From NCBI RefSeq assembly GCF_900240285.1, contig NZ_OESS01000002.1:992001-1056000 (forward strand): a stretch of DNA of 64,000 nucleotides, written 5' to 3'. This DNA is from Halobacillus sp. Marseille-P3879. Lineage in GTDB: Bacteria; Bacillota; Bacilli; Bacillales; Halobacillaceae. The translations under genes and the position numbers were made by a program. Every line of letters starts with the position of its first letter. Positions within the stretch are counted from its first letter, which is position 1. The notes under the pieces are model-generated. The model did no database searches. It was given only the letters and a program-made list of their open reading frames with translations, and had not been told where the DNA came from. Positions 34,023 to 44,325 of this stretch are shown in pieces.

Positions 34023-34523
34023 ATGAGTAAAACTAAACAAATGATAAAAAGTTTCTATCATCTAAAGATGATCTCGGCATTTCGTATTCAGCCTATGGGC
34101 AGGGCTATTAGTTATTTATTCTACTTGAGTCTTGTGATTTTACTGCCCGTGCTGGGGGGAGCTTTATACACTTACTTTAGTGCTGGTGAGAGTTCTTCCA
34201 TTACCAGCGGCATATCCAGTGGAATATTTATTGTGATTTTCCTTCCCTTTTTGTATTTCCTTATTTCAGCTGTTTTATTTAGCTTAGTTTCTATTCTTGC
34301 TAGTGCCGCTCTTCTCTATGCACGTCTGAAATGGCGGAGAACCGACTATAAACAGCTTTGGAACATTACCGCTTTTTCTATCACAGCACCTACCATCATT
34401 TTTGTTGTCATTGAAAGCTTTTTATTTTCTAGCTCCTGGCTGATTATCTTTCACCTTCTTATATCTGTTGTTTACGCAGGACTGGCTGTTCAACATTTAC
34501 CAAAAAAAAATAGACCAGCTTAA
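34023..34523 (+). CDS. DUF1189 family membrane protein
   Basis: A 166-residue membrane protein starting MSKTKQMIKSFYHLKMISAF, with about four hydrophobic segments and a charged ARLKWRRTDYKQLWN loop; this is the DUF1189 (YqgB-type) pattern, but shorter than the B. subtilis protein as I recall it. ATG 34023 follows AAAGGAGATATTTAC. The function is unknown; the KWRRTDYKQLWNI segment resembles Yip1-type membrane proteins. Convergent with the NfeD gene. Confidence 0.8.
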   Translation: MSKTKQMIKSFYHLKMISAFRIQPMGRAISYLFYLSLVILLPVLGGALYTYFSAGESSSITSGISSGIFIVIFLPFLYFLISAVLFSLVSILASAALLYARLKWRRTDYKQLWNITAFSITAPTIIFVVIESFLFSSSWLIIFHLLISVVYAGLAVQHLPKKNRPA

Positions 34524-34545
34524 CCGCACTGGTCTATTTTTCAAT
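34507..34545. terminator. Shared terminator of DUF1189 gene and NfeD gene
   Basis: AAAAATAGACCAG and CTGGTCTATTTTT pair; both stop codons lie in or beside the hairpin, with T-runs on both strands. Confidence 0.9.
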
Positions 34546-35178
34546 TGGAGCAGATGTTTTTTTAACTAATATCCTCGTTCCATCTACGGAAACTACTCTG
34601 ATTGAATCTCCTTTGTAAATCCACTGGCCGTTAGATATGGCACTGTATTCTTCTTCATCTATCTGAATGGTTCCAACCGGCCTCATATCCGTTAAGGCTT
34701 TACCTGATCGATCAACCAATTGAGAATAAGATTCTTTCATTGAGTTGTAGCCCATTTCAGAGCTAAGTTGATCAACGAGTGCAATTTTTGTCCACATTTC
34801 ACGTCGTTTAAACACTTTTAGAAACATAAGAGATGAAGCACCGCCAATTAAAACACCGATCACCGCATATAATCCTGAAACCCAATTAGGTGCGCTGAAA
34901 CCCACGGCAATCACCATGGCAGTAGCTCCTATCGTAGCCAGCGTGCCGTCATTGACTACTTTGCCGTCAATAATAATCAAGGTCAAACCAAGAATATAAA
35001 CAAACATCATAAGAGCAAACATATCAGGAGTTAAAAAGGAGTAAAAATATACAGTAATAAACCCTAACCCTAACACGCCAAATAACCCCCGCATATTTAC
35101 GAGCAGCTCGCCGATTAAAAATAATGTACCAAATAATGTAACAAGCAGGACAATCCAATCATGACTTAACAACCCCAC
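34534..35178 (-). CDS. NfeD family membrane protein
   Basis: A 214-residue protein with about four to five N-terminal membrane helices (to about 120) and a C-terminal OB-fold NfeD domain (about 148-205: GKALTDMRPVGTIQIDEEEY, then GDSIRVVSVDGTRILVKK). It lacks the N-terminal ClpP-like protease found in long NfeD proteins such as YqeZ in this window. NfeD proteins usually partner flotillin-like proteins; here there is no such gene adjacent. Confidence 0.85.
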   Translation of the reverse strand: MGLLSHDWIVLLVTLFGTLFLIGELLVNMRGLFGVLGLGFITVYFYSFLTPDMFALMMFVYILGLTLIIIDGKVVNDGTLATIGATAMVIAVGFSAPNWVSGLYAVIGVLIGGASSLMFLKVFKRREMWTKIALVDQLSSEMGYNSMKESYSQLVDRSGKALTDMRPVGTIQIDEEEYSAISNGQWIYKGDSIRVVSVDGTRILVKKTSAPIEK

Positions 35179-35346
35179 TTCAATTCACCCTCCCTCATTC
35201 CTCTTTATTATATACGTATGACTAACTTCTTTTGTTTCAAAACAGCTGTAAAGTTTTCTATCTTCCTTCCCTCATGATATAATTTTTAAGGATAGCGCAC
35301 AATTGCTGACCAATGTAAACGTTCGGTAAGTTTCAAGCGTCTATAC

Positions 35347-35375
35347 TTCTCATTTACCATCATACCCCTTATAAT
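35347..35375 (+). promoter_or_regulatory. Possible sigma-A promoter of ispG
   Basis: TTCTCA, 17 nt, TATAAT, 54 bp before the ispG start. TTATAATGAG is duplicated 21 bp downstream (TATAAT again at 35391), which lacks a matching -35. Confidence 0.5.
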
Positions 35376-35429
35376 GAGAGGTGGTATTTTTATAATGAGC
35401 TTTTTTCAGATACAAAGGAGCGATTATTA

Positions 35430-36539
35430 ATGGCAATAACTCACAGAAAAGATACTCGACCTGTCAAAGTCGGTGATCTGACAATAGGTGGAGCTGATCA
35501 AGTTGTGATACAGTCCATGACTACTACTAAAACGCACGATGTTGAAGCTACAGTTGCAGAAATCCATCGTTTAGAAGAAGCAGGTTGTCAGGTTGTCCGT
35601 GTAGCTTGTCCAGACGACCGGGCGGCTGATGCAATACCAGAAATTAAAAAAAGAATTAACATTCCTTTAGTGGTCGATATCCACTTCGATTACAAAAAAG
35701 CTTTAAAAGCTATTGAAGGCGGAGCTGATAAAATCCGCATTAATCCGGGAAATATCGGGAAACGTGAAAAGGTCGAAGCGGTTGTGGAAGCAGCAAAGGC
35801 TAAGAATATTCCAATTCGTATTGGAGTAAATGCCGGGTCTCTTGAACGCCATATTCTTGAAAAATATGGCTACCCTACAGCCGACGGTATGGTGGAAAGT
35901 GCCCTGCACCATATTAGAATTCTTGAAGAATTGGATTTCCACGATATTATTGTTTCCCTTAAAGCTTCAGATGTTAAATTAGCCATAGAAGCTTACGAAA
36001 AAGCGGCCGAAGTCATTCCTTATCCGCTTCATCTGGGGATTACGGAGTCTGGTACTTTATTTGCTGGTACAGTAAAAAGTGCCGCAGGGTTAGGAGCTAT
36101 TTTAAGTAAAGGGATCGGAAGCACCCTGCGTGTCAGCCTTAGTGCCGATCCTGTAGAAGAGGTAAAAGTGGCTAAAGAATTACTGAAGTCCTTTGGTTTA
36201 GCTTCCAATGCTGCCACCTTAATCTCCTGCCCAACCTGTGGACGCATCGAAATCGATTTAATTTCAATTGCCAACGAAGTTGAAGAATATATTCAATCCA
36301 TTAAAGCACCGATCAAAGTAGCCGTTCTCGGATGTGCGGTAAATGGTCCTGGGGAAGCAAGAGAAGCGGATATTGGAATTGCTGGAGCGAGAGGAGAAGG
36401 GCTTCTCTTCCGTCACGGTGAAATTATTCGTAAAGTTCCCGAAGACATTATGGTTGAGGAATTAAAGAAAGAAGTAGATAAGCTGGCTGAAGAGCACTAT
36501 GAAAAAGAACGATTAGAGAAAGAACAACAAGAAGCATAA
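35430..36539 (+). CDS. ispG: 4-hydroxy-3-methylbut-2-enyl diphosphate synthase
   Basis: Iron-sulfur enzyme of the MEP isoprenoid pathway, turning MEcPP into HMBPP, the substrate of IspH (also in this window). It has 369 residues, the short bacterial form. The TIM barrel begins VGDLTIGG and VIQSMTTT. The cluster Cys are in [13 protein letters not shown] and [15 protein letters not shown] 35430 has AAAGGAGCG upstream. It is a single gene with its own terminator. Often called gcpE or yqfY. Confidence 0.97.
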   Translation: MAITHRKDTRPVKVGDLTIGGADQVVIQSMTTTKTHDVEATVAEIHRLEEAGCQVVRVACPDDRAADAIPEIKKRINIPLVVDIHFDYKKALKAIEGGADKIRINPGNIGKREKVEAVVEAAKAKNIPIRIGVNAGSLERHILEKYGYPTADGMVESALHHIRILEELDFHDIIVSLKASDVKLAIEAYEKAAEVIPYPLHLGITESGTLFAGTVKSAAGLGAILSKGIGSTLRVSLSADPVEEVKVAKELLKSFGLASNAATLISCPTCGRIEIDLISIANEVEEYIQSIKAPIKVAVLGCAVNGPGEAREADIGIAGARGEGLLFRHGEIIRKVPEDIMVEELKKEVDKLAEEHYEKERLEKEQQEA

Positions 36540-36542
36540 GTA

Positions 36543-36573
36543 AAAGGTGGACCAAATTGGTCCACCTTTTTTA
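36543..36573. terminator. Shared terminator of ispG and yqfX
   Basis: AAAAGGTGGACCA and TGGTCCACCTTTTTT form a strong perfect hairpin between convergent genes. Confidence 0.93.
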
Positions 36574-36575
36574 AG

Positions 36576-36992
36576 TTAGAACATCTGAGTCACGGGTGCC
36601 AGAAATAAAGAGAACAAGATAGAGACGATACTAATAATGATCGCCATATTACCTAACGTATCTGCTCCACGCCTTTTTCCTATGACACCAAATACTATTC
36701 CCACAATTCCTAATAAAAACGGAGCAAAGAAAAAGGAAAGAATGGCAGCTGCAAGTCCTACCCAAGCCATTCCTGACTTGACTTCCTCTTCCATATTCGT
36801 TTCCGCTTCTTCAGATCTAATGGGTTCATTCACAGGTACTGCCGCTTCCTGAGCATATTCTTCATCATAACTTTCACCATAGACAGGCTGATTGGCTACT
36901 CGTTCAACTTCGGTTGAGTGTTCTGCTTCTTCACTATGCTCCTGAAGCTCCTGGTTTTTCTGATCCCCTACAGACTTATTTGTTTCATCCAT
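36576..36992 (-). CDS. yqfX: YqfX-like membrane protein (DUF4190-type C-terminus)
   Basis: A 138-residue protein: a long acidic, Glu-rich N-terminal half (about 1-70) and a C-terminal membrane hairpin (about 74-138) with GMAWVGLAAAILSFF, GIVGIVFGVIGKRRGAD and a second helix, the pattern of DUF4190-like proteins and YqfX. ATG 36992 follows GTGAGGG. The function is unknown. The acidic half should be cytoplasmic or surface-exposed. Confidence 0.75.
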   Translation of the reverse strand: MDETNKSVGDQKNQELQEHSEEAEHSTEVERVANQPVYGESYDEEYAQEAAVPVNEPIRSEEAETNMEEEVKSGMAWVGLAAAILSFFFAPFLLGIVGIVFGVIGKRRGADTLGNMAIIISIVSILFSLFLAPVTQMF

Positions 36993-37082
36993 ACTAAACC
37001 CTCACTTTCTGTTTGAGAATCATGCTTAGTATGTGAAGAAACCATTTTTTTAGCTGAGGTATATAATGGATTGAAAATCGTG

Positions 37083-37796
37083 TTAGTTGGCACTTGCGAC
37101 TGTTTCATGACGGCTGGCTTTAGTTTGAATTTCTTTAGCATACCAGCTTTTCGCATCCCCGTTTTCCTCAATATATTCCTTTAGACCTTCTACTCCCCGA
37201 TGATAAGCTGTCAGCGCCTTATCCCAGTCATTATATTTATTATATAGGTAGTCGAGATATACGACAGACAGCTGCATGGAATAGTAAGGGTCAAAAAGCA
37301 GTTCTTCCTCATAAGGAAGGCCGGCCATATCTGCGATCCATGGTGCTGTATTTTTCATAAACTGCCCCATTCCGTATGCTTTTCCATATTCTGTTTCAGG
37401 ACCGACAAGATTCGGGTTAAAGGTATCTCCAGTTTCCACTTTCAGCAGCTCGTACACAACAACAGGATCTATGCCGTATTTCTCTGCCTTTTTAACTAAA
37501 AATAAGGCCCATGGCTTCTTAAATTCTCCATCACTATCTTTATAAAAAGCATGGGCCTGCTCTTCTAAGTATGCCCAGTCTTCAAAGTCACTGGTTTCTT
37601 CGGCTGCACCTTCTGATGATACATATTCATACTCTGACTTCAGTTGTTCATTCTCTTCAGTTAATTGATCATTTTTTTCTGCTAACAGCCGATTATCTCT
37701 GTCCTTATAATAATTGACGATTAAAACGGAACCAGTGACAACGACAATCGTTAAGCTGATTTGAATAAATACTGTTACTGCTCTCAAAACTAACAC
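37083..37796 (-). CDS. Lytic transglycosylase-like (SLT domain) protein
   Basis: A 237-residue protein: a membrane anchor (about 9-28), a short coiled coil (about 33-57), and an SLT-type lysozyme-like domain (about 85-220). The likely catalytic Glu is in YELLKVETGDTF; GMGQFMKNTAPWI and TAYHRGVEGL match the later SLT motifs. It would cleave peptidoglycan glycan strands outside the membrane. ATG 37796 is preceded by GAGGAGTGTTAGTTTTG. Confidence 0.82.
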   Translation of the reverse strand: MLVLRAVTVFIQISLTIVVVTGSVLIVNYYKDRDNRLLAEKNDQLTEENEQLKSEYEYVSSEGAAEETSDFEDWAYLEEQAHAFYKDSDGEFKKPWALFLVKKAEKYGIDPVVVYELLKVETGDTFNPNLVGPETEYGKAYGMGQFMKNTAPWIADMAGLPYEEELLFDPYYSMQLSVVYLDYLYNKYNDWDKALTAYHRGVEGLKEYIEENGDAKSWYAKEIQTKASRHETVASAN

Positions 37797-37941
37797 TCCT
37801 CACTACTACAATTCCCCACAGGGCGTACCGAATGATTCATCCCCCCGTCTCCTTAAAATAAGATTCAGCAGGAAAACTTAGAACGCTTCCCAACTCCTTA
37901 ACATAAGGTGTACTGAATAGAAAACGAAGGAGAATGGATAG

Positions 37942-38226
37942 ATGAAAAACATAGCACAACAGTACATTACCCATAAATTAAAGAACTTAACCACAGATGA
38001 ATTAATTTATTACAGCCAAATGTATAACATCCCCCTGACCAGTCAACAGGCCGATCAAATTGTGAAAGAATTCAAGAAAAACAAAGAAAACCCTTTTGAA
38101 AAAAAAGGGAGAAAAAAGATGCTTCATAAACTCGCTCAAATCACCTCGAACGAAACCGCTCATTCTGTAGATATCCTGATTCACCAGCTGGCCAAACAAT
38201 ACGGAGTGGAGGAATGGCTCCATTAA
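37942..38226 (+). CDS. yqfT: DUF2624 family protein YqfT
   Basis: A 94-residue soluble protein starting MKNIAQQYITHKLKNLTTDELIYYSQMYNI, the DUF2624/YqfT pattern, all helical. ATG 37942 follows AAGGAGAATGGATAG. It lies next to nfo (yqfS) as in B. subtilis but is convergent with it. The neighbouring yqfU and zur of B. subtilis are missing. The function is unknown. Confidence 0.85.
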   Translation: MKNIAQQYITHKLKNLTTDELIYYSQMYNIPLTSQQADQIVKEFKKNKENPFEKKGRKKMLHKLAQITSNETAHSVDILIHQLAKQYGVEEWLH

Positions 38227-38251
38227 AAAGAGAGTGCGAAATGCACTCTCC
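38226..38251. terminator. Shared terminator of yqfT and nfo
   Basis: GAGAGTGC and GCACTCTC pair around GAAAT; TTTTT follows on the minus strand. Confidence 0.88.
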
Positions 38252-38258
38252 TCCCGTA

Positions 38259-39152
38259 TTACTGCGCCATAATTTTTTCCTTTAAATCTTCTTGAAAACG
38301 ACCTTCTTTAATCATTTCGATTTCAAATCGATAAGGCGGCTGCTTATTCTTTTTATCCTCACCCACATACGGGGTTTCAAGGATCTTTGGAATGTCCTTG
38401 AACGTTTCATGATGTATTACATAATGCAGGGCATCAAAGCCGATATGACCAAAACCGATATTTTCATGACGATCTTTACCAGCACCCTGTACGTTTTTAC
38501 TGTCATTAACATGTACGACCTTTATTCGATCGATCCCTACAATTTTATCAAATTCATTTAGTACACCATCGAAATCATCGGTTACAGGATAACCAGCATC
38601 GTGAATGTGACAAGTATCCATGCAAACAGACAATTTATCGTTATGAGTCACACCATCGATAATCTGCGCCAATTCCTCAAAACTTCTTCCGCATTCTGAC
38701 CCTTTCCCTGCCATTGTCTCTAACGCAATCTGAACGTTCTGGTCTTTATGAAGCACCTCATTTAGCCCTTCTATAATCTTAGCTATCCCCTTATCTGCTC
38801 CCTGTCCTACATGAGAACCAGGATGGAGTACAATTTGTTTAGAGCCTAAAGCTTCTGTCCTTGCGATTTCATTTCTTAAAAAATCGACACCCAGCTCAAA
38901 AGTTTCAGGTTTCGTTGTATTTCCAATGTTAATGATATACGGGGCATGAACGATAATATCGTCGATTCCGTTTTCAGTCATATGCTTTGTACCATTTTCA
39001 ATATTTAATTCTTCGATTGGACGCCTTCTTGTGTTTTGGGGTGCGCCTGTATAAATCATAAACGTGGAAGAACCATATGAAGCTGCTTCTTCACTTGCTC
39101 CTAAAAGCATTTTCTTTCCCTTCATTGACACATGAGACCCGATTTTAACCAT
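38259..39152 (-). CDS. nfo: Endonuclease IV (AP endonuclease)
   Basis: Zinc-dependent AP endonuclease for base excision repair, 297 residues. Family segments are [81 protein letters not shown] and [11 protein letters not shown], carrying the metal His, Glu and Asp residues. It follows cshB by 14 nt and shares its transcript, as in B. subtilis. Confidence 0.96.
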   Translation of the reverse strand: MVKIGSHVSMKGKKMLLGASEEAASYGSSTFMIYTGAPQNTRRRPIEELNIENGTKHMTENGIDDIIVHAPYIINIGNTTKPETFELGVDFLRNEIARTEALGSKQIVLHPGSHVGQGADKGIAKIIEGLNEVLHKDQNVQIALETMAGKGSECGRSFEELAQIIDGVTHNDKLSVCMDTCHIHDAGYPVTDDFDGVLNEFDKIVGIDRIKVVHVNDSKNVQGAGKDRHENIGFGHIGFDALHYVIHHETFKDIPKILETPYVGEDKKNKQPPYRFEIEMIKEGRFQEDLKEKIMAQ

Positions 39153-39166
39153 AATGGTACTCCTCT

Positions 39167-40489
39167 CTAACGCTTCTTACGGTAACTGTCCCGTTTAAGC
39201 TTTTTATAATTTTTATCAGCTTCTTGTTTCATCTTCTTTTTATAGCCTGGTTTTACTTTTTTAGGTTTTTTCACCATTTGCTTTGCTTTTTTCTCTAATT
39301 CAGAATGAACAGGCGTTCGTTTCTGTCTTTCTTTGTATGATTTAGCCTCTCGCCATTCTCCATTTTTCACTTCATAAAAGTTAAAAGTTAATCCCCTTTT
39401 TTCAAGTTTTTCAATTAATGGGAAATCTTCCTCTGTATATAGATTAATTGCCGTACCTTCTAAACCAGCACGGGCGGTTCTTCCTACACGGTGAATATAA
39501 AACTCCTCTTCCTTCGGCATTCTGGCGTTTATTACATGACTTACTCCTTGAATATCGATTCCTCTCGATGCCAGATCGGTTGCTACAATATACTGATAGC
39601 GAAGGCTTTGCAAATCTTTAAGCATTCTTTTTCGTTCCCGGGGGCTTAAACCACCATGTATAAGACCTGTTTCCAACCCTCTGTCTAATAAGCCTGAGGC
39701 CAGCTCATCAGCCTGTTCTTTACCATTTGTAAAAATGATCGCCAGATAAGGCTGAATACTTTTAGAAATATCCATAATTAAATCAGCCGGATCTTTATGC
39801 CGTAAAGCGACCAGACGATGTTCCATTGATTCAGGTGAAGGTTTGTTATCATCAATTTTAATGTGTGTCGGGTTTACTAAATATTTTTTTAAAAAGGGCT
39901 GAAGCCTTTCAGGAATAGTAGCTGAGAATACGAGTAACTGAAGGTCTTCATTCATGCGAATCAGAATTTGATCAACATCTTCAATAAAACCTAAATCAAG
40001 CATTAAATCTGCTTCATCAAGCACGAAAGATTTTACGTTATGCACGTCCAGAGCTTCCTCTGTAACCATATCCAAAATGCGGCCCGGTGTTCCTACAATA
40101 ATTTGCGGGGGATTACTCGTAAGCTTCTCCACCATTCTTTGCTTATCTGTACCTCCAATCACCAGGCTTGATTTCCATACCTCTTCTTTCCCAGCAAGCT
40201 CAACAGCTTTTTTTACTTCATTATATATTTGCATGGCCAGTTCACGAGTAGGAGCCGTAACAACAAATTGTACATGTTGACTATCGTCTTCCAGCTGATT
40301 TAACAAAGGTAATAAATACGCGTGAGTTTTTCCGGAACCAGTGTGAGATTGTCCAATCAAACTTTCTCCACGCAATACCGCAGGAATGACCTGCTCTTGA
40401 ATAGGTGTAGGATTAAAAAAACCTAACCCTTCTATAATCTGTTCAACATTAGAGCTAATTGCATATTCTTTAAATGAATGGTTACCCAT
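39167..40489 (-). CDS. cshB: DEAD-box RNA helicase CshB
   Basis: ATP-dependent RNA helicase of 440 residues. Motifs in order: Q motif [12 protein letters not shown], Walker [25 protein letters not shown] in [12 protein letters not shown], then [10 protein letters not shown] and HRVGRTAR. A Lys/Arg-rich tail (about 375-440) should bind RNA. In Bacillus, CshB acts in RNA remodelling and the cold response. The order cshB-nfo is conserved. Confidence 0.95.
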   Translation of the reverse strand: MGNHSFKEYAISSNVEQIIEGLGFFNPTPIQEQVIPAVLRGESLIGQSHTGSGKTHAYLLPLLNQLEDDSQHVQFVVTAPTRELAMQIYNEVKKAVELAGKEEVWKSSLVIGGTDKQRMVEKLTSNPPQIIVGTPGRILDMVTEEALDVHNVKSFVLDEADLMLDLGFIEDVDQILIRMNEDLQLLVFSATIPERLQPFLKKYLVNPTHIKIDDNKPSPESMEHRLVALRHKDPADLIMDISKSIQPYLAIIFTNGKEQADELASGLLDRGLETGLIHGGLSPRERKRMLKDLQSLRYQYIVATDLASRGIDIQGVSHVINARMPKEEEFYIHRVGRTARAGLEGTAINLYTEEDFPLIEKLEKRGLTFNFYEVKNGEWREAKSYKERQKRTPVHSELEKKAKQMVKKPKKVKPGYKKKMKQEADKNYKKLKRDSYRKKR

Positions 40490-40569
40490 AACCGTACTCC
40501 TTTAATGTAAAATATCCCTATCCTATTATAATCGACTATTAGCTGAATTGCACGAATCATAGAGATTCT

Positions 40570-40598
40570 TTGTCTTATTATGCTTTAGCCTTTATAAT
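40570..40598 (+). promoter_or_regulatory. Sigma-A promoter of ispH
   Basis: TTGTCT, 17 nt, TATAAT, 63 bp before the ispH start. Confidence 0.7.
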
Positions 40599-40661
40599 AG
40601 AGGATGAATCAATTCGTAGGAAAAGTTGATTTTTCACAGAACGAAGAGGAGGATTTATGAA

Positions 40662-41609
40662 ATGGAAGTCATAAAAATCGCCCCTCGCGGTTATTGTTAC
40701 GGAGTGGTGGATGCTATGGTCATTGCGCAGAATGCTGCCAAGGATCCTAACCTGCCGCGCCCTATATATATCTTAGGTATGATTGTTCACAACACACATG
40801 TTACAGATGCATTTGAAAGTGAAGGAATTATAACCGTCGATGGTAAAAACCGTTTAGATCTGCTCGAAGGTATTAATGATGGCACTGTCATTTTTACAGC
40901 TCACGGGGTTTCCCCTGAAGTAAAAGAACGAGCCAAAAGAAAAGGTTTGACTACGTTAGATGCGACTTGCCCCGATGTAACAAATACTCACAATTTAATT
41001 AGAGATCGAGTAGCTGACGGATATGAAATTATTTATGTTGGAAAAAAAGGACATCCTGAGCCTGAAGGTGCCATGGGTGTTGCGCCAGGTAAGGTTCATC
41101 TCGTTCAGACAGAAGAAGATGTGGAAGAGCTTGAGGTTGACAATGATAAACTGTTAATTACGAATCAGACAACAATGAGTCAGTGGGATGTTTATGATGT
41201 AATGGAGAAAGTGAAAGAAAAATATCCGCAGGTAGAAAAACACCAGGAAATTTGCATGGCTACTCAAGTGAGACAAGAAGCGGTTTCTGAGCAAGCAAAG
41301 GATGCAGATTTAACTCTCGTCGTAGGGGATCCTAAGAGTAATAACTCTAACCGTTTAGCACAGGTTTCTATGGAAATTGCCGGTACACAAGCTTACCGTA
41401 TTGCTGATGTGACCGAAATTGACATCGATTGGCTTGAGGGAGTCTCCACAGTAGCTGTTACAGCAGGGGCGTCAACTCCTACCCCCATCACAAAAGAAGT
41501 CATCAAATTTATTGAACAATTTGATCCAGAAGACGAGAATACGTGGATTCGTGAATCAAAAGTAGAGCAGAAGAAAATTCTCCCTCGAGTAAAAACCAAG
41601 AAAAAATAA
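40662..41609 (+). CDS. ispH: 4-hydroxy-3-methylbut-2-enyl diphosphate reductase
   Basis: Last MEP-pathway enzyme, making IPP and DMAPP from HMBPP with a [4Fe-4S] cluster. It has 315 residues. Cluster Cys are in [21 protein letters not shown] and [17 protein letters not shown] carries a substrate His. The start is ATG 40662 ([10 protein letters not shown]) with GAGGAGG upstream; the 12-codon extension upstream contains that ribosome site. A tiny out-of-frame ORF (ATG 40657, five codons) overlaps the start. It is also known as lytB or yqfP. Confidence 0.96.
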   Translation: MEVIKIAPRGYCYGVVDAMVIAQNAAKDPNLPRPIYILGMIVHNTHVTDAFESEGIITVDGKNRLDLLEGINDGTVIFTAHGVSPEVKERAKRKGLTTLDATCPDVTNTHNLIRDRVADGYEIIYVGKKGHPEPEGAMGVAPGKVHLVQTEEDVEELEVDNDKLLITNQTTMSQWDVYDVMEKVKEKYPQVEKHQEICMATQVRQEAVSEQAKDADLTLVVGDPKSNNSNRLAQVSMEIAGTQAYRIADVTEIDIDWLEGVSTVAVTAGASTPTPITKEVIKFIEQFDPEDENTWIRESKVEQKKILPRVKTKKK

Positions 41610-41656
41610 AAAAATAGTCCCCCTTTCTCTTAGGAGAACAGAGGGACTATTTTTTA
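41608..41656. terminator. Shared terminator of ispH and yqfO
   Basis: AATAGTCCC with GGGACTATT, and an inner TTCTC/GAGAA, followed by T-runs on both strands. Confidence 0.9.
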
Positions 41657-42769
41657 TTCAAATTTAAATGGTTCTGTGTGAGATTGAGAAATAATAACAC
41701 TTAGATCTTTTCCAAAGTCATCGTCTATCCATTTCGCCAGTTCCGGGAGTATAACTTTTTCCACATGATGGCCTGGATCAATAACCGCCAGGCCGTTTTC
41801 TTCAGCTTCCTGGGCAAGGTGAAAAGACATATCACCAGTAATGTAAACATCTGCACCCTGGCTTAATGCTGACGAATAATATTTCTCGCCGCTTCCTCCT
41901 AAAACAGCTACTTTTTGAACCTTTTGTTCCGGTTTCCCTACAAAGCGTAATTGAGGTACCTCATATTTATCTTTTATCTGCCTGCATAACTCCTTTAGAC
42001 TTAAAGGGTTATTTAAAACACCAATTCTCCCGATCCCTTTAGGTGCCCCATCATTTAATAAAGGGTAAAGATCATAAGCTGCTTCTTCATAAGGATGAGC
42101 CTTAATCATTGCATCTAAGACCTGAGGAAGAATTGATTTAGAAAGGATCGTTTCTATCCTTTTCTCCTCTACTTTTTCCAATTCTCCAGTATTGCCTATA
42201 TAAGGGTCACTACCTTCCAAAGGCTTGAAGGTTCCCTCTCCATTTACTTGATAAGTACAGTGGCTGTAGTCTCCTATATGCCCTGCTCCAGCTTCACTTA
42301 TAGCGTTACGTACTTGTTCAGTATGAGTGTGAGGCACATAAACCGCTAACTTTAAGAGCTCTTCTTTATTCGTCTCTATTAATGGCCTGGTATCCTGCAG
42401 GTCTAGCAGTCGGCTCATCACGTCATTCACTCCGCCGCTTGCAATATCCAGGTTCGTGTGTGAAGCATAAACCGATATATTGTGCTTCAGCAATTTTTGC
42501 ACCACACGTCCTTTAGGCGTTTCCACATCAATTTTGTTTACCTTTACGAACAAAAGCGGATGGTGTGCGATGATAAGGTCAACACCTTCCTCTATTGCTT
42601 CATCCACTACGTTTTCCAGGACATCCAGCGTAACCATCACTTTTTCCACGTTCTGCTTCAAAGATCCTACCTGCAGGCCTACATTATCCCAGTCAAACGC
42701 ATCATAAGCGGGAGCTCTATTTTCGAGCAATGCAACGATCCTACCTACTGTTATTTCTTCCTTGCTCAC
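41654..42769 (-). CDS. yqfO: Nif3-like dinuclear metal center protein YqfO
   Basis: GTP cyclohydrolase type 1/Nif3 family protein of 371 residues, with Nif3 halves either side of a CutA1-like insert (about 135-235, VYVPHTHTEQVRNAISEAGAGHIGDYSHC). Metal His residues are in IAHHPLLF, SHTNLD and PGHHVEK. GTG 42769 has AGGAGG upstream and overlaps the trmK stop by 4 nt. The activity is uncertain; partnership with trmK is conserved in Firmicutes. Confidence 0.93.
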   Translation of the reverse strand: MSKEEITVGRIVALLENRAPAYDAFDWDNVGLQVGSLKQNVEKVMVTLDVLENVVDEAIEEGVDLIIAHHPLLFVKVNKIDVETPKGRVVQKLLKHNISVYASHTNLDIASGGVNDVMSRLLDLQDTRPLIETNKEELLKLAVYVPHTHTEQVRNAISEAGAGHIGDYSHCTYQVNGEGTFKPLEGSDPYIGNTGELEKVEEKRIETILSKSILPQVLDAMIKAHPYEEAAYDLYPLLNDGAPKGIGRIGVLNNPLSLKELCRQIKDKYEVPQLRFVGKPEQKVQKVAVLGGSGEKYYSSALSQGADVYITGDMSFHLAQEAEENGLAVIDPGHHVEKVILPELAKWIDDDFGKDLSVIISQSHTEPFKFE

Positions 42770-43467
42770 TGCAATACCTCCTCTAACCACCTGATTTCCT
42801 GTTCGAATTGTTCAATCTTACGTTGGTTCGGTTCAGCTGCTTTTTTCATTTGTTTAACAATTTGTTGTTTCTTAGCTTTTTCCTCCGACCACTTCTTATG
42901 AAACACCTTATTCTTTTCTCTTATTAAATGAGGGCCCAGCCATAATTCTAAATTCATATGACGTTTACTATATTCCAAATCAGGCTTTCCCTTCTCCCCG
43001 ACGAGTATTTCGTAAATATGTCCATTTTCTTCAAGGATGACTTCGTTTACAAGATTGTATTGATTGGCTAAGAACCACTTTCTTATCGAACGTGCATCAA
43101 TATTAGGTTGGGCAATAATTCTATTAATGTTCGATAACTTTTCCTTCCCCTGATTCAGAATCTCAGTTATAAGAGGGCCGCCCATACCAGCGATAACGAC
43201 TTGATTCACTCGCTCGTCAATAACCTCTAACCCATTCCCTTGAATGACTTTAACCTGATGATCCAACTGTCGCGCTTCCACTTCTTCTAAGGCACTTAAG
43301 TAAGGTCCTTTATTTAATTCTCCCGCAATGGCGAAAGCCTCTTCGTCGTGCTGGCACACGTAACAAGGCAAATAGGCATGATCAGATCCTATGTCAGCAA
43401 AACGTATGGGTTTTTTTAAAAAACTGGCCACTGTGCCAAGTCGTTTAGACAACTGCTCCGCGTTCAT
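42766..43467 (-). CDS. trmK: tRNA (adenine-N1)-methyltransferase TrmK
   Basis: Makes m1A22 in tRNA using S-adenosylmethionine. It has 233 residues: a Rossmann-fold methyltransferase (motif I FADIGSDHAYLPC, then GLEVI, VIAGMGG) and a C-terminal coiled coil (about 185-230). I choose ATG 43467 (MNAEQLSKRLGTV), aligned with B. subtilis YqfN; two in-frame ATGs lie 4 and 7 codons upstream, close to AGAGGA. Coupled to yqfO. Confidence 0.93.
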   Translation of the reverse strand: MNAEQLSKRLGTVASFLKKPIRFADIGSDHAYLPCYVCQHDEEAFAIAGELNKGPYLSALEEVEARQLDHQVKVIQGNGLEVIDERVNQVVIAGMGGPLITEILNQGKEKLSNINRIIAQPNIDARSIRKWFLANQYNLVNEVILEENGHIYEILVGEKGKPDLEYSKRHMNLELWLGPHLIREKNKVFHKKWSEEKAKKQQIVKQMKKAAEPNQRKIEQFEQEIRWLEEVLQ

Positions 43468-43488
43468 TTTATTCATCTTTCCTCTCAT

Positions 43489-43530
43489 AAAAAGAAAAGC
43501 TTCCTGTACATTTACAGAAAGCTTCTCTTC
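43489..43530 (-). terminator. Terminator after cccA
   Basis: AGAAGCTT-TCTGTA and TACAGG-AAGCTTTTCT arms form a long hairpin followed by T residues on the minus strand. Confidence 0.85.
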
Positions 43531-43532
43531 GT

Positions 43533-43898
43533 TTATTGATGCTCTTCAGCAAGCCATTCTGCCAATGTTGCAGCATCATCACCTGTATAAAGACCAGCCG
43601 GCATCGCACCGCCGCCCTTACCATTTTCGATAATGTCTTGAATTTCTGAAGCATCATACCTGGAACCTACTTCCTGCAGGTTCGGTCCATTCTGTCCCTC
43701 TAAGTCTCCACCGTGACAGCTTGAACATTGTTGTTCATACATTTCTTCAGGTCCTGCGGCTGTTTCTTCACTTTCTTCGCCATCTTCTGCATTTTCAATT
43801 GCTTCTCTTTCGTTAATACCTACTGATGATACAACAATCATCACTAGTATTCCTAACACAGCAATAAGTGCAAAAGGAATCACAGGGTTTCTTCTCAT
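43533..43898 (-). CDS. cccA: Cytochrome c-550, membrane-anchored
   Basis: Small c-type cytochrome of 121 residues: an uncleaved signal anchor (about 4-26, [19 protein letters not shown]), a Glu-rich acidic linker (about 30-50), and a heme domain with CSSCHGG and axial Met in GGAMPAGL. It carries electrons at the outer membrane face. ATG 43898 has AGGAGG nine bases upstream; the ATG three codons earlier directly abuts that site. Confidence 0.95.
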   Translation of the reverse strand: MRRNPVIPFALIAVLGILVMIVVSSVGINEREAIENAEDGEESEETAAGPEEMYEQQCSSCHGGDLEGQNGPNLQEVGSRYDASEIQDIIENGKGGGAMPAGLYTGDDAATLAEWLAEEHQ

Positions 43899-44325
43899 TA
43901 GTTGCATCCTCCTTATGTATCCCTTTAAAAGTTTGAGAGATGTCTAATCGACTATATTTATTTTACTTTAAATTCCTTCCTTAGGAAAGGGAAAACATGA
44001 AAACTTATAAAACTGTTGAAATAGCTAAACTACACTAAATAAATTTCAAATAGCGCCTGGCTGCACTCCATTTGGTTAAAATTTAATACAAGTTATGAAA
44101 CTTAATTGAACGATAGTTAATAACATGTTTTTAAAAAACACTATCGATGAAAGAGCATCCTCTAGACATCGCCGGATATTTATGTAAGCGATAACAACAA
44201 ATATCGACAAAAGCCCTGTTTGCATTATATTACCCATTTCAGTAAAATAAATGACAAGAAATGAAAGCGGAAGCAATAAAAGGCTTTAAAGAATTAATAC
44301 AAAAATGTATGTAAAGGGAATGCTG

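Noticed and set aside
35361-35392. Terminator-like hairpin (ATACC/GGTAT followed by T residues) upstream of ispG, read at first as an attenuator
   Set aside because: The stem is only five pairs, then a mismatch; the same bases give a TATAAT with a fair -35, so a promoter is the simpler reading.
43967-43992. CCTTCCTTAGGAAAGG near-palindrome upstream of cccA as an operator
   Set aside because: Short and imperfect (one bulge), with no matching known regulator site.
44076-44276. 66-codon hydrophobic ORF on the minus strand
   Set aside because: TTG start with no Shine-Dalgarno sequence and no family resemblance; contains an AT-rich inverted repeat.
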